This document shows positions 1 to 7,742 of a stretch of DNA of 64,000 bases, piece after piece. Both the position numbers and the translations under genes were made by a program. The DNA lies in the NCBI GenBank assembly GCA_010206225.2, contig VIQU02000029.1, positions 2,299 to 66,298 on the forward strand. Direction: 5' to 3'. The DNA is from Lachnospiraceae bacterium MD308 (GTDB lineage: Bacteria; Bacillota; Clostridia; Lachnospirales; Lachnospiraceae). Positions within the stretch are counted from its first letter, which is position 1. The number at the start of each line of letters is the position of its first letter. The notes beneath the pieces are model-generated. The model had not been told where the DNA came from. It did not search any database and worked only from the letters and a program-made list of their open reading frames with translations.

Positions 1-1
1 C

Positions 2-253
2 GGAAAGCTCGGAAAGAAGAACTGGGTCATGATTGATACTGTCGTCGGCGCAAAGTCCAGCGCGATCATCTACAGCATTGCGGAAACAGCAAAAGCAAAC
101 AACCTGAAACCATACGATTACTTTGAGTATCTGCTCACTGAGATACCGAAACATCTAGATGATACTGACCGGGGTTTTCTGGATGACCTGCTCCCCTGGT
201 CACCGAATCTTCCTGCGAACTGCCGGAAGCCCGGTAAAGATGAAGTGAAATAA
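2..253 (+). CDS. IS66-family transposase, C-terminal fragment (cut by window edge)
   Basis: The open frame enters from the left edge (GKLGKKNWVMIDT...) and ends at 253. The conserved IS66 C-terminal pattern is visible: GAKSSAIIYSIAETAK, then PYDYFEYLL and LDDLLPWSPNLP close to the stop. These residues belong to the C-terminal domain of TnpC-like transposases. The catalytic DDE core would lie upstream, outside the window. The ATG at 29 is internal, not the true start. Whether the full gene is intact cannot be judged from here. Confidence 0.85.
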   Translation, partial: GKLGKKNWVMIDTVVGAKSSAIIYSIAETAKANNLKPYDYFEYLLTEIPKHLDDTDRGFLDDLLPWSPNLPANCRKPGKDEVK

Positions 254-254
254 G

Positions 255-299
255 ACTGGAGCAAATCTGTTTCTATCATACAGGTTTGCTCCAGTTTTG
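255..299 (+). terminator. Intrinsic terminator after IS66 transposase
   Basis: A near-perfect 15-bp stem (ACTGGAGCAAATCTG pairing with CAGGTTTGCTCCAGT) with an 11-nt loop is followed by TTTTGT. It lies two bases after the transposase stop codon. Confidence 0.75.
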
Positions 300-326
300 T
301 ATAGGTACGCACTATCTACCGTTTAC

Positions 327-523
327 TGACAATATGGCAAATATCTGTTTTTTGCCTTTTTATCTGCATTAAAACGAGTGAAGGGAGAAAATAACTACAA
401 AAGAAAAATTTATAAACTTTTCTAATTCTTCGATTATTTCCTCAAAATTAGTTGTTCTAGGTATGAGAGGGAGAATCAGACACTTTTTACTAAGGCTTTC
501 ATGCAGAGGGGAGGTGATCCCCT
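327..523. other. Non-coding stretch between IS66 end and sigma-like gene
   Basis: No convincing gene is seen. It contains one TAACTACAAA motif at 392-401, similar to the putative integrase arm-type repeats at 3382-3421, so this may be close to the left boundary or a deletion junction of the first integrative element. The last 20 bases carry the purine-rich ribosome binding site of the next gene. Confidence 0.35.
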
Positions 524-934
524 TTGGAGTTGACAAAACAGGAACAGGATATTGTGCGGAAAAAATTCTGTAAATACTGTATTAAGGTTATGAACGGCGA
601 AGCTTTGAATTATCTGCAGCAGTTAAAAGAACAGCAGAAGAGGGAAGTGTGCTTTTCAGAACTGACACTGAAAGAGCAGAATCAGTTAAGCGTATATGAT
701 GATTTATCGGAAATAAATTATTTTCAGGTAATGGATATGGATATACCAGTCCGGGATGAAGATATTAGCGAAGCACTGAAAAGACTTCCGGAACAAAAGC
801 GCATGATTATACTTATGGCGTTTTTTCTAGATATGACAGAACAGGAAATAGCTGATTATTACCATTTGGTACAGAGTACCGTACATTATCAGAAAGCAAA
901 ATCCCTGAGGATGTTAAAGGACATTTTGGAGTAA
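524..934 (+). CDS. Conjugative-element RNA polymerase sigma-like factor
   Basis: A 136-residue protein of the short sigma-70-like type found beside xis/int in Tn916-type elements. The C-terminal half has the region-4 helix-turn-helix: LPEQKRMIILMAFFLDMTEQEIADYY, then STVHYQKAKSLRMLK as recognition helix. The N-terminal part is compatible with a reduced region 2. Start is TTG at 524, chosen because GGGGAGGTGATCC lies immediately upstream. It is followed after 6 bases by the HTH_16 gene, and the two probably form one transcript controlling element genes. Paralogues occur at 26934 and 46584. The exact promoter target is unknown. Confidence 0.75.
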   Translation: MELTKQEQDIVRKKFCKYCIKVMNGEALNYLQQLKEQQKREVCFSELTLKEQNQLSVYDDLSEINYFQVMDMDIPVRDEDISEALKRLPEQKRMIILMAFFLDMTEQEIADYYHLVQSTVHYQKAKSLRMLKDILE

Positions 935-940
935 TACACG

Positions 941-1177
941 ATGATAAAAAAACACAGAGAGCCGTTTGAGTTTGAGATTATTCAGGCGGCTATACAGGGT
1001 GACGTTGATTCTATCAACCAGATTATTACATATTTTCAGCCGTATATTAAAGCAAGATGTAAAAGAAAGTTCAAAGATGAATTTGGACAAGAACAATATG
1101 TAACGGATGAATATATGAAACGCAGGTTGGAAACAAAACTCATAACTAAAATTCTTGATTTTAAAATTCAGGTCTGA
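941..1177 (+). CDS. HTH_16-type helix-turn-helix protein of conjugative elements
   Basis: A 78-residue protein with the layout seen in Tn916 orf8-like regulators: FEFEIIQAAIQGDVDSINQI near the N terminus, a central tract YFQPYIKARC, and the conserved end RRLETKLITKILDF. The family is thought to act with the adjacent sigma-like factor; no enzymatic motif is seen. It starts at ATG 941, six bases after the sigma gene stop, so translational coupling is likely. The two paralogues at 27358 and 47008 keep the same order and C-terminal signature. Confidence 0.72.
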   Translation: MIKKHREPFEFEIIQAAIQGDVDSINQIITYFQPYIKARCKRKFKDEFGQEQYVTDEYMKRRLETKLITKILDFKIQV

Positions 1178-1612
1178 TGATTTCGGATAGAGCATCATCC
1201 CTTTCTGCTTTATCCAGAATCAGGCAGGCATGTGTACCTTGACAATTTCATATTAAAATCCCGCAGGACATAAGAGACAGTGGAGCCATATAATGAATAC
1301 GCCATGACTATCTGTGTCGGTCACTTTGCGACACCATGTCGTAAAGTGATAGACATTGCAAACGAAGGAATATTGATTCGGATATTGAAGTAAAGATACG
1401 AGCGATAGATATTTGATTATGAGCAAGGGGATGGGAACTTTGTGGCGATGATACTGTTTTTGATAATGATACTTCCGGAGATGAGCTGCTCCGGTCTGAA
1501 AAGATTGCATTCTTTACGGATATATTATGATATAAGAATTTCCATATATTATTGCAAATGGAGCGATACCCGATTGCCACCTGCAGGATACATTACGACA
1601 GGAGGAATGAAA
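1178..1612. other. Intergenic region after the HTH_16 gene
   Basis: About 430 bases without a supported gene. An ACCTTGACAA motif at about 1236 matches a motif that follows the HTH_16 paralogues at 27.7 and 47.3 kb and could be a -35 element. The reading frame that overlaps the start of the next gene (from 1442) lacks a ribosome binding site and is taken as chance. Confidence 0.4.
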
Positions 1613-1816
1613 ATGCAACATAAAGAGAACGTAGGTCATATTAACAGAAAACGATTTGTTCGATATAAAGAGGGTGCAGAGATATATAGTATGTGTCAGA
1701 GCAAATTTGAGCAAATGGCAAAGGCTGCCAAGGCGATTTATAAAGTGGACAAGCTTGTGCTTGTTAATTGTGATATTTTTGACGAATATTTAGAAACATT
1801 TAGGATAGGCATGTGA
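1613..1816 (+). CDS. DUF6462-like small DNA-binding (excisionase-type) protein
   Basis: A 67-residue product. It begins MQHKENVGHINRKRFVRYKE and contains KFEQMAKAAKAIYKVDKLVLVN, followed by DEYLETFR. This is the pattern of DUF6462 proteins, small winged-helix/excisionase-like proteins that sit directly upstream of tyrosine integrases. ATG 1613 is preferred because GGAGGA ends at 1606; the nearer ATG at 1607 touches the ribosome binding site. Position upstream of the integrase suggests a directionality or regulatory role; this is inference from family and context. A related protein is at 4900 in the neighbouring element. Confidence 0.65.
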   Translation: MQHKENVGHINRKRFVRYKEGAEIYSMCQSKFEQMAKAAKAIYKVDKLVLVNCDIFDEYLETFRIGM

Positions 1817-1846
1817 TATTATTTAAGAGATTTTGCGAAAAAACAC

Positions 1847-1874
1847 TTGACTTTTTGTATACGAAAAGTATAAT
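1847..1874 (+). promoter_or_regulatory. Promoter with 18-bp near-palindromic operator in the spacer
   Basis: TTGACT (1847-1852) and TATAAT (1869-1874) are 16 bp apart. The spacer CTTTTTGTATACGAAAAG (1851-1868) is an inverted repeat with one mismatch, centred on GTATAC. It lies upstream of an RHH gene, so self-repression of the RHH/integrase transcript is the simplest reading. Confidence 0.65.
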
Positions 1875-1905
1875 AGTAGATAGAAGTGATTGGAGGTGCA
1901 TATAG

Positions 1906-2100
1906 ATGGCGAAGATGGGCAGACCAAAATCTGATGCTCCGAAACAACACACATTAAGTGTAAGGGTAACAGACAGCGAACTGCAGGAGCTGAGAGAATA
2001 TGCGGACAGTCACGGAATGACCATAACTCAATTATTGCATACAGGTATTAAAGTATTACTTCAAACGCCTGATGCAGAGGTGCAAAATCTCTTTCCTTGA
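1906..2100 (+). CDS. Ribbon-helix-helix (CopG/Arc-type) regulator
   Basis: A 64-residue basic protein. A short N-terminal arm MAKMGRPKSDAPK leads into a beta-strand THTLSVRVTD-like segment (HTLSVRVTDSELQEL) and two helices, the standard RHH fold of dimeric repressors. It starts at ATG 1906 with GGAGGTG upstream and is followed at once by the integrase gene, with overlapping ATG/TGA and a proper start 15 bp on. The promoter just upstream holds a palindrome, so it probably represses its own and the integrase transcript. No toxin partner is adjacent, so an antitoxin role is less likely. Confidence 0.7.
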   Translation: MAKMGRPKSDAPKQHTLSVRVTDSELQELREYADSHGMTITQLLHTGIKVLLQTPDAEVQNLFP

Positions 2101-2114
2101 TGAAAGGAGTAGAG

Positions 2115-3353
2115 ATGGCGAAAGCAAGAAAAGATAATAAAGGCAGAGCGTTACGGAAGGGGGAATCTCAAAGAACGGATAATACTTATGTATATACTTA
2201 TACAGATCCGTTCAGAAAAAGAAGATTTGTTTATGCCAGAAATCTGCAAACACTACGGGAAAAAGAAGCTGATCTCATTAAAAATCAGCTTGACGGATTA
2301 GATGTATATATGGCAGGCAATGCAACATTAAATTTTGTTTTCGACCGATATATGTCTACGAAGTATGAATTGCGAAGGACAACACGTTCTAATTACATGT
2401 ATATGTATGACCATTTTGTAAGGGATGGGTTTGGGCAGCGCAAAATTATGGAGATAAAATATTCAGATATAATGTATTTCTATTATTACTTGTTAAACGA
2501 AAAAAAATTGCAGGCAAACACGGTTGATACAATACATACAGTGTTACATCCTACATTTCAGTTAGCAGTAAGAGACGAAATAATCCGAAAAAATCCTACG
2601 GAGGGTGTTATGGCAGAGATTAAAAGAAAAGCGGGGAAAAATAAAGGAATCAGGCACGCTTTGACGGTAGAGCAGCAGAGAGCGTTTATGGCTTATACTG
2701 ACAATAATCCGATTTTTCATCACTGGTATCCTCTTTTTACAGTATTATTGGGAACAGGATGCAGAATAGGTGAGGTTATAGGACTTCGCTGGGAAGATTT
2801 AGATTATGAGAACCGTCTTATCAGTATTAATCATAGCGTAACATATTATGCAAGAGAAAACGGTAAGACACGGAAATCAGAATTTGCAGTATCACTTCCA
2901 AAGACAGAGGCTGGTATCCGGAATGTTCCAATGATGGATGCGGTTTATGATGCGTTCAAAGAAGAATATGAGATTCAGAAGGAAAACGGATTCAATAGTA
3001 CAGTGATTGATGGTATGACAGGGTTTATTTTTTGTAATCGTTTTGGAAACATTCATAACCCGCAGACTGTAAACCGAACAATTAAGAGGATTCTGGAGAA
3101 CTACAATGCCGAGGAAGTAATTAATGCAAAGCGAGAGAAAAGGCAGCCAATCATTATTCCGAACTTTTCCTGCCACCATTTACGGCATACCTTTTGTACA
3201 AGATTCTGCGAAAAAGAAACAAATGTAAAAGTCATTCAGGCTGTCATGGGACACGCAAATATTGAAACTACAATGGATATATATGCGGAAGTCACAGACG
3301 CAAAGAAAAAAGAAGCAATCGAAAACTTATCACACAATCTGGATATATTTTAG
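2115..3353 (+). CDS. int: Tyrosine-family site-specific integrase (Tn916 Int type), copy A
   Basis: A 412-residue recombinase with an N-terminal arm-binding domain (KDNKGRALRKGESQRTDNTY), a central SAM-like core-binding domain and a C-terminal catalytic domain. Visible catalytic residues: Arg in GTGCRIGEVIGLRW, Lys in SLPKTEAG, HxxR in CHHLRHTFCTRF, His in GHANIETT and the Tyr nucleophile in MDIYAEV. Start ATG 2115 follows AAAGGAGTAGAG; the earlier in-frame ATG at 2097 overlaps the RHH stop and lacks spacing. It catalyses integration and excision of the element to its left. It is clearly homologous to the integrase at 15140, and repeat motifs at 3382-3421 are likely arm-binding sites. Confidence 0.92.
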   Translation: MAKARKDNKGRALRKGESQRTDNTYVYTYTDPFRKRRFVYARNLQTLREKEADLIKNQLDGLDVYMAGNATLNFVFDRYMSTKYELRRTTRSNYMYMYDHFVRDGFGQRKIMEIKYSDIMYFYYYLLNEKKLQANTVDTIHTVLHPTFQLAVRDEIIRKNPTEGVMAEIKRKAGKNKGIRHALTVEQQRAFMAYTDNNPIFHHWYPLFTVLLGTGCRIGEVIGLRWEDLDYENRLISINHSVTYYARENGKTRKSEFAVSLPKTEAGIRNVPMMDAVYDAFKEEYEIQKENGFNSTVIDGMTGFIFCNRFGNIHNPQTVNRTIKRILENYNAEEVINAKREKRQPIIIPNFSCHHLRHTFCTRFCEKETNVKVIQAVMGHANIETTMDIYAEVTDAKKKEAIENLSHNLDIF

Positions 3354-3381
3354 GAGAGAGTCCTGAAATTGAATGTGTGAA

Positions 3382-3421
3382 TTACAACAAAATAAGAGAA
3401 TTACTACAAAGTTACTACGAA
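3382..3421 (+). repeat. Tandem arm-type motifs downstream of integrase A
   Basis: Three direct copies of a TTAC-N-AC-R-AA decamer (3382-3391, 3401-3410, 3412-3421) lie within 70 bp of the integrase stop and about 110 bp before the putative core site. This is the usual place for integrase arm-binding repeats. Confidence 0.5.
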
Positions 3422-3526
3422 TTTTGCTTGCATGGTACGGAATAATACCTTATAATACGTTTTGGAAATGCAGCAAATACGGGAGGATACTTAATAATGA
3501 GTAATAATACGTTATCCTCTTTGGTA

Positions 3527-3542
3527 TTCCCGACGATGAAAA
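3527..3542 (+). repeat. attL-type core repeat
   Basis: TTCCCGACGATGAAAA, identical to 16612-16627. It lies inside a short frame (ATG 3498, good GGGAGG upstream) that the insertion appears to interrupt. Confidence 0.65.
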
Positions 3543-3620
3543 GCCTCAACTGATTTTAGAGCCGGAAAAGCCCGAAAATAAAGGAGAGTTTGTTGTTACA
3601 CTGCTGCAGGAATGGCGGTT

Positions 3621-3642
3621 TTATCTCAAATTTATCTCAATT
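3621..3642 (+). repeat. Arm-type repeats at the left end of the 13-kb element
   Basis: Two adjacent direct copies of the TTATCTCAA motif. The 21 bases 3622-3642 are identical to 16460-16480 at the other end of the element, with the same orientation, as expected for integrase B arm sites. Confidence 0.6.
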
Positions 3643-3664
3643 CAATAGAGTTTTAAAGTAAAAA

Positions 3665-3702
3665 GCGCCCGATACTTTAATTGGTATTGGGCGCATTGTT
3701 TT
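3665..3702. terminator. Terminator (probably bidirectional) before the repressor gene
   Basis: GCGCCCGATAC pairs with GTATTGGGCGC around an 8-nt loop, followed by ATTGTTTTTTG. It faces the 3' end of the reverse-strand repressor gene at 3719. Confidence 0.75.
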
Positions 3703-3718
3703 TTGTTATTAGATGCTA

Positions 3719-4408
3719 CTATTCTTGTTTTAATAATTTGCAATATTCCTCATACTCATACTTAGTAGCTAATTGCTTTTTATATTCATCAAGAAACTTT
3801 TGAAAAATAAAGGTTTCCTTATATCCGAAGCTTCGTATACGGCTATACCATATTTCTAAATCTTTTTCACAATAATTGACTTGAACCATAAAGGCTTTTT
3901 TATCTTTTATGGTTTCAGTTTCAGAATCCATTTTTAAAAAATTAAGGTATCTTTTAACGTCTTTTCTAAAATTATCAAAATCACATTCTAAAAAATATAA
4001 AGCATTTTTTTCGTATTCTTGATATGCTTGGGACGATATAAACGAGTCTATTATATCCCTACCATTTTCTCTATTAGATAGAATGTTTATGCTTTGTTCT
4101 GAAAGACCTGTTTTTCTAGAAATATAGTGGTTATCAACGCTTCTACAATCAGAATGGCATAGTAAATAATCTGTAGAAACACCATATATTTCAGATAAGT
4201 AAAGAAGATTATCGTATTCAATGGCAGGATAGTAAAAAGTATCATCTTTTGTGTATTTACCAACTTCCCATTCTCTATATGTTTTTGTGGTTACTTTTAT
4301 TTTCTTTGAAATGTCCTCTTGTGTGTATCCAGCAGAGATGCGTAAATCTTTTAACCTTTCTGCAATTTTTTTTTGTATCGATAAAGGTAATTTATTACTT
4401 GTTTTCAT
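3719..4408 (-). CDS. XRE-family repressor of the integrative element
   Basis: A 229-residue protein. Residues about 10-70 form a Cro/C1-type helix-turn-helix (AERLKDLRISAGYTQEDISKK, then TTKTYREWEVG), with an insertion before the closing helix YGVSTDYLL. The remaining 150 residues are Lys/Glu/Tyr-rich with no recognised enzymatic motif. It is transcribed away from a small HTH gene (4522) and the rest of the element, which is the classic lysogeny-switch arrangement. It is therefore the likely main repressor of element excision and replication. No RecA-type autocleavage site (Ala-Gly with Ser/Lys) was seen. Confidence 0.72.
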   Translation of the reverse strand: MKTSNKLPLSIQKKIAERLKDLRISAGYTQEDISKKIKVTTKTYREWEVGKYTKDDTFYYPAIEYDNLLYLSEIYGVSTDYLLCHSDCRSVDNHYISRKTGLSEQSINILSNRENGRDIIDSFISSQAYQEYEKNALYFLECDFDNFRKDVKRYLNFLKMDSETETIKDKKAFMVQVNYCEKDLEIWYSRIRSFGYKETFIFQKFLDEYKKQLATKYEYEEYCKLLKQE

Positions 4409-4521
4409 CTAAAATACTCCTTAAATAAGTGGATTATGGGGAATTGATTACTTGATATGACTATTTTATAATAGATACATAGCAAAGTCAAGTTGTTGTT
4501 GTGTAACGGAAAGGAGATAAT
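4409..4521. promoter_or_regulatory. Divergent control region of repressor and Cro-like gene
   Basis: A 113-bp AT-rich region between divergent regulator genes. TTGATTACTTGATATGAC and TATTTTATAATAG offer promoter-like elements for the plus strand, and GAAAGGAGATAAT ending at 4521 is the ribosome binding site of the plus-strand gene. Confidence 0.45.
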
Positions 4522-4713
4522 ATGGCAAATATTGAAATTAAGACAGCCCTAAAAGAAGCAAGGGTTTATCAATGGGAAGTTGCAAAATTCTTGAATATCG
4601 GAGAGAGCGTTTTATCTCGGATGATGCGGCAGGAATTACAGCCGGAGAAAAAAGAAGAGATTTTACAGGCAATCGACCAGATAAAGAGAACACAAGCGAA
4701 TATTGAGAAATAA
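4522..4713 (+). CDS. Small Cro-like helix-turn-helix protein
   Basis: A 63-residue protein with a compact HTH: IKTALKEARVYQWEVAKFLNIGESVLSRMMR, then KKEEILQAIDQI. It starts at ATG 4522 behind a strong GGAGAT site and is divergent from the XRE repressor. By position it corresponds to a Cro/antirepressor-type switch protein. Because it is this short it has no effector domain; function beyond DNA binding is inferred. Confidence 0.6.
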   Translation: MANIEIKTALKEARVYQWEVAKFLNIGESVLSRMMRQELQPEKKEEILQAIDQIKRTQANIEK

Positions 4714-4785
4714 AACAATATTTTTACAGTATTTTTGCAGTTTTTTTGTGAAAGATTTATGGCAGTTTTTTGATAGTTTTAAGGA

Positions 4786-4818
4786 ACTTTTTAGACACTT
4801 TTTAGATACTTTTTAGAT
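4786..4818 (+). repeat. Three tandem 11-bp repeats (iteron- or operator-like)
   Basis: ACTTTTTAGAC, ACTTTTTAGAT and ACTTTTTAGAT follow each other without gaps at 4786-4796, 4797-4807 and 4808-4818. They sit 80 bp upstream of the excisionase-like gene in an AT-rich region. Confidence 0.75.
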
Positions 4819-4899
4819 ATGTTCTTTCTGCTAAAGCTGGTATACCATGAAAGCATAAAGAAACACAATAACAAACAATAAAAGAAAGGTGATTTTTAT

Positions 4900-5103
4900 A
4901 TGAAGAGTAGATTAGTTAGAACAGAATCAGGAATTGATGTTAAAACTGGCAGAATAGAGCAGGCATGTCAACGTTACGGGGTTGGAAGAAATACTATGCG
5001 GCAGATTGCCGAGGATGCAAATGCCGTTATAAGAATCGGGCGTAACTATTTGATTGATTTTCCCAAAGTTGATAAGTATATGGATGCTTTATCAGGTGAG
5101 TAA
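4900..5103 (+). CDS. Excisionase-like small DNA-binding protein (DUF6462-like)
   Basis: A 67-residue protein. The core IEQACQRYGVGRNTMRQIAE, followed by VIRIGRNYLIDFPKVDKYMD, matches the winged-helix pattern of excisionase/DUF6462 proteins (helix-turn-helix, wing with RIGR, then a final helix). It starts at ATG 4900 after AAAGAAAGGTG. It could be the recombination directionality factor for integrase B or an early-gene regulator. Direct 11-bp repeats upstream may be its binding sites. Confidence 0.6.
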   Translation: MKSRLVRTESGIDVKTGRIEQACQRYGVGRNTMRQIAEDANAVIRIGRNYLIDFPKVDKYMDALSGE

Positions 5104-5130
5104 TGACATCAGACGTAACAATGAAAAATA

Positions 5131-5160
5131 CCCTCTAAAGCGGTGCAACGCTAAAGAGGG
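5131..5160 (+). other. Hairpin after excisionase-like gene
   Basis: CCCTCTAAAGCG and CGCTAAAGAGGG form a stem with a small internal loop. No T-tract follows, so it may be a processing or attenuating structure rather than a terminator. Confidence 0.4.
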
Positions 5161-5229
5161 CAGAACATAGCCGGAGCCATGTACATCACAATGGAATTAT
5201 ATCATGATTCCGGCAGAGAGGACAAGAGT

Positions 5230-5526
5230 ATGGTTTATGAAGTTTTGAAAGTCGGTGAGAGAAATGCGTTATCACCGGATTATTTAAGAGCAACTTTAGG
5301 GCTGACAAGTAATAGAGCAGTTCAGAAGCAGATAGAGCATGAACGCAAACAGGGTAAAGTGATTTTAAGCAGCACACAGCCGCCGGGCGGTTATTTCTTG
5401 CCTGAAACAAAGCAGGAAATCAGACGGTTTATAAGGACGCTGGAGAACAGAGGAAGTAAAACATTAGATGCCTTAAATAGTGCAAGAGCATTATTAGACA
5501 GTTTTGACGAGGTAGATGATGTTTAA
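5230..5526 (+). CDS. Hypothetical phage-type winged-helix-like protein
   Basis: Roughly 98 residues from ATG 5230 (an in-frame ATG at 5179 exists but has a poor ribosome binding site; 5230 follows GAGAGGAC). The sequence LSPDYLRATLGLTSNRAVQKQIEHERKQG looks like a winged-helix DNA-binding core. QPPGGYFLPE and RRFIRTLENRGSKTLDALNSARALL then resemble small proteins encoded next to replication genes in Firmicutes prophages. The role may be control of replication or early genes. No catalytic motif is present. It lies 35 bp before the primase gene and is probably co-transcribed with it. Confidence 0.55.
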   Translation: MVYEVLKVGERNALSPDYLRATLGLTSNRAVQKQIEHERKQGKVILSSTQPPGGYFLPETKQEIRRFIRTLENRGSKTLDALNSARALLDSFDEVDDV

Positions 5527-5561
5527 TGAAAGTATAAAGTTGACGGAATGGGGGTGAAACA

Positions 5562-7742
5562 GTGACCTATGATGAAATATTGACCTATTTTCAAGTGAAT
5601 AAGCGTTATCAGGATAAAGCACAGTGCAAATGCCCGGCGCATGATGATAAGCAAGCCTCCCTAACTGTCACAAAGGGGCGTGATTCCGTTCTTATACACT
5701 GTCATGCAAATTGCAGTACCGAAAGGGTATTGTCGGCAGCAGGTTTGAAAATGTCTGATTTATTCTATCAGGAAAAGCGGGCTGATAGCAGTTGGCAAGC
5801 CTATATTGAGAGCCGGGAGAAAAAGAAGATTGAAGCGGTTTATAACTACGTTTCTATTAACGGCGGCTATGCTTTTACCAAAGTGCGGATGCAAGGGAAA
5901 AAGATGCTATATGGAATATTGGAAAATGAGCGTTTTACCTATGGACTACGGGGACGGACGAGGAAAGAATCAAAAGCCGTCTATGGGAGCGTACAAGCCA
6001 TAAACAAGGCAGTTTCAGAGGGTAAGCCCATATTTATCCCGGAGGGAGAAAAGGACGTTGATACACTGATAAAACATGGCTATACAGCGTTTTCCTATGG
6101 CGGTGTGAATGATTGGGTGGCAGATATGGCACAGCTATGCAAAGGGGCGGTTGTCTATGTACTGGCTGACAATGACGAACCGGGGCAGCGTGTCGCAAAT
6201 ACTATTCAAAGTGATCTGCAAGGCATAGCGAAAAGTGCAAAGGTAATTGTTCCAGTGCCGGACACTCCCAAAGCTGATATATCAGACTATTTTGCAGCAG
6301 GACACAGTAAGGAAGAATTTGAGAGCCTTTTGCAGCAAGAAATCGTTACAGAAAAAAGTACAGAAGAAAACACGCTTGATTTGTCACAGTTTCATCTTGT
6401 GAATAATAAAGGCGTTCCGACAGGCGTATTTGATGAAGCTATTTTTAAATACATAAAGGGGCAGCATGATTTATTTGTGTGTGGCGGTATGGTGTATATC
6501 TATGACGGCGGCTATTTTAAAGCTGATTCTAGCGGCGCAAGACTTAAAACAATGATTAGCAAGCTGATATATCCGCAGTTTATCAAAAGCACTACTCTAA
6601 AAAGAATATATGACAGGTTCCTTTGTGATATATCCTTGGAAGTGTCTTTTGAGGAATTAAATTGTTATCCGGCGCACTGGATATGTTTTGAAAATGGGAT
6701 GTACGATTGTAAGGAAAAACGTCTGCTGCCGCACAGCCCAAAATATAAAGCCATAAACCAGATACCGCATGAATACAAGCCGGATGCAGAGCATGAGGGA
6801 AAAAGGACAGAGGAATTTTTAAACTTTATCTGCCCGGAGCCTGACAGCCGGGAAATGCTTTTACAGTTTTCAGGTTACGCACATACAAAGGATGTGGGGC
6901 AGCAGAAATTTCTTGTATTGCTTGGAGAGGGCGGCAGCGGAAAAAGCACATTTATAAGGCTTATGGAATCATCCGTTGGGAGCCGGAATCTGTCAAATAT
7001 CAGTCTGACCGATTTACAACAGCGGTTTGCAAGTTTCGGGCTTATGGGTAAGCTGCTGAACAGTTGCGCCGATCTGGAAATATCAGCCCTTGAAGATACT
7101 GCAATCATTAAAAAGGTTTTGGGAGAAGATACGCTAAGGGCAGAGCAAAAGGGGCGTGATGCAATTTCTTTCAAGAATTATGCAAAGCTGATATTCTCCA
7201 CAAACGAACTGCCAGTTGTAAAGGCTGAAAAGACAAACGGATTTTATCGGCGGCTTTTGGTACTTCCCATGAACAGAGTGCCGGAGAGAAAGAACCCTAA
7301 TTTGCTGAATGAACTGCTGCAGGAAATTGACTACTTTGTATGGCTTTCAGTGCAGGCACTTGAAAGAATGTATGAGAAAGAAATTATTGTAACCTCTGCT
7401 GAATCAGAAAAGACCGTGGCGCAGTTGCGCATGGACAGTGATACGGTGCAGGCGTTCCTTGTGGAAGCGTGTGTTTTGGACGAGGGCAGCAGGAGCGAAC
7501 GGACAGAACTGTATAGCCGCTATGAAAAGTATTGTGAAGATACAGATCGCCAGAGCCTTACAAAGAATAATTTTTACAAGAGTTTGAGGGTAAAAGGGTA
7601 TAAGGATTTCAAGACTGGGGGTTACAGATATTTCAAGGGCATTTCTGATGAAAAAAACAGCCCCACACCTGCCCCAAAAACTGCCCCGGATGGATTTGTT
7701 GAAATCCCGGAGGGGTATCAGGAGGAACTACCTTTTGACTGA
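5562..7742 (+). CDS. P4-family primase-helicase (zinc finger, TOPRIM, SF3 helicase)
   Basis: A 726-residue replication protein. The N terminus carries a CHC2-like zinc motif (CKCPAHDD, then HCHANC, residues about 22-48). A TOPRIM-like domain follows (IPEGEKDVDTL, VLADNDEPGQRVA; residues about 160-230), then a D5_N/SF3 helicase with Walker A LLGEGGSGKST (about residue 450) and FSTNELP near 545. It should prime and unwind element DNA at an element-specific origin. Start is GTG 5562 behind GGGGGTGA. The 3' end of the gene and the following 270 bp contain many GGGCAG/CTGCCC repeats, a likely origin. It is the core replication gene of the 13-kb element and is common in satellites and integrative plasmids. 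Confidence 0.88.
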   Translation: MTYDEILTYFQVNKRYQDKAQCKCPAHDDKQASLTVTKGRDSVLIHCHANCSTERVLSAAGLKMSDLFYQEKRADSSWQAYIESREKKKIEAVYNYVSINGGYAFTKVRMQGKKMLYGILENERFTYGLRGRTRKESKAVYGSVQAINKAVSEGKPIFIPEGEKDVDTLIKHGYTAFSYGGVNDWVADMAQLCKGAVVYVLADNDEPGQRVANTIQSDLQGIAKSAKVIVPVPDTPKADISDYFAAGHSKEEFESLLQQEIVTEKSTEENTLDLSQFHLVNNKGVPTGVFDEAIFKYIKGQHDLFVCGGMVYIYDGGYFKADSSGARLKTMISKLIYPQFIKSTTLKRIYDRFLCDISLEVSFEELNCYPAHWICFENGMYDCKEKRLLPHSPKYKAINQIPHEYKPDAEHEGKRTEEFLNFICPEPDSREMLLQFSGYAHTKDVGQQKFLVLLGEGGSGKSTFIRLMESSVGSRNLSNISLTDLQQRFASFGLMGKLLNSCADLEISALEDTAIIKKVLGEDTLRAEQKGRDAISFKNYAKLIFSTNELPVVKAEKTNGFYRRLLVLPMNRVPERKNPNLLNELLQEIDYFVWLSVQALERMYEKEIIVTSAESEKTVAQLRMDSDTVQAFLVEACVLDEGSRSERTELYSRYEKYCEDTDRQSLTKNNFYKSLRVKGYKDFKTGGYRYFKGISDEKNSPTPAPKTAPDGFVEIPEGYQEELPFD

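Larger units (their letters stand above)
1..326 (+). mobile_element. Right end of an IS66-family insertion sequence
   Basis: The window opens inside an IS66-type transposase. Downstream of its stop the sequence runs to a terminus at about 303-326 whose reverse complement begins GTAAACGGTAGATAG, the form expected of an IS66 terminal inverted repeat. The left half lies outside the window. The terminus call rests on recalled family ends and cannot be paired with the missing left repeat here. Confidence 0.7.

Noticed and set aside
1442-1612. Upstream extension of the DUF6462-like gene
   Set aside because: The extension has no ribosome binding site, whereas ATG 1613 is well placed behind GGAGGA and begins the family-typical sequence.
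4714-4899. CRISPR-like repeats
   Set aside because: The tandem 11-bp repeats have no spacers and no cas genes occur in the window; they fit iterons or operators better.
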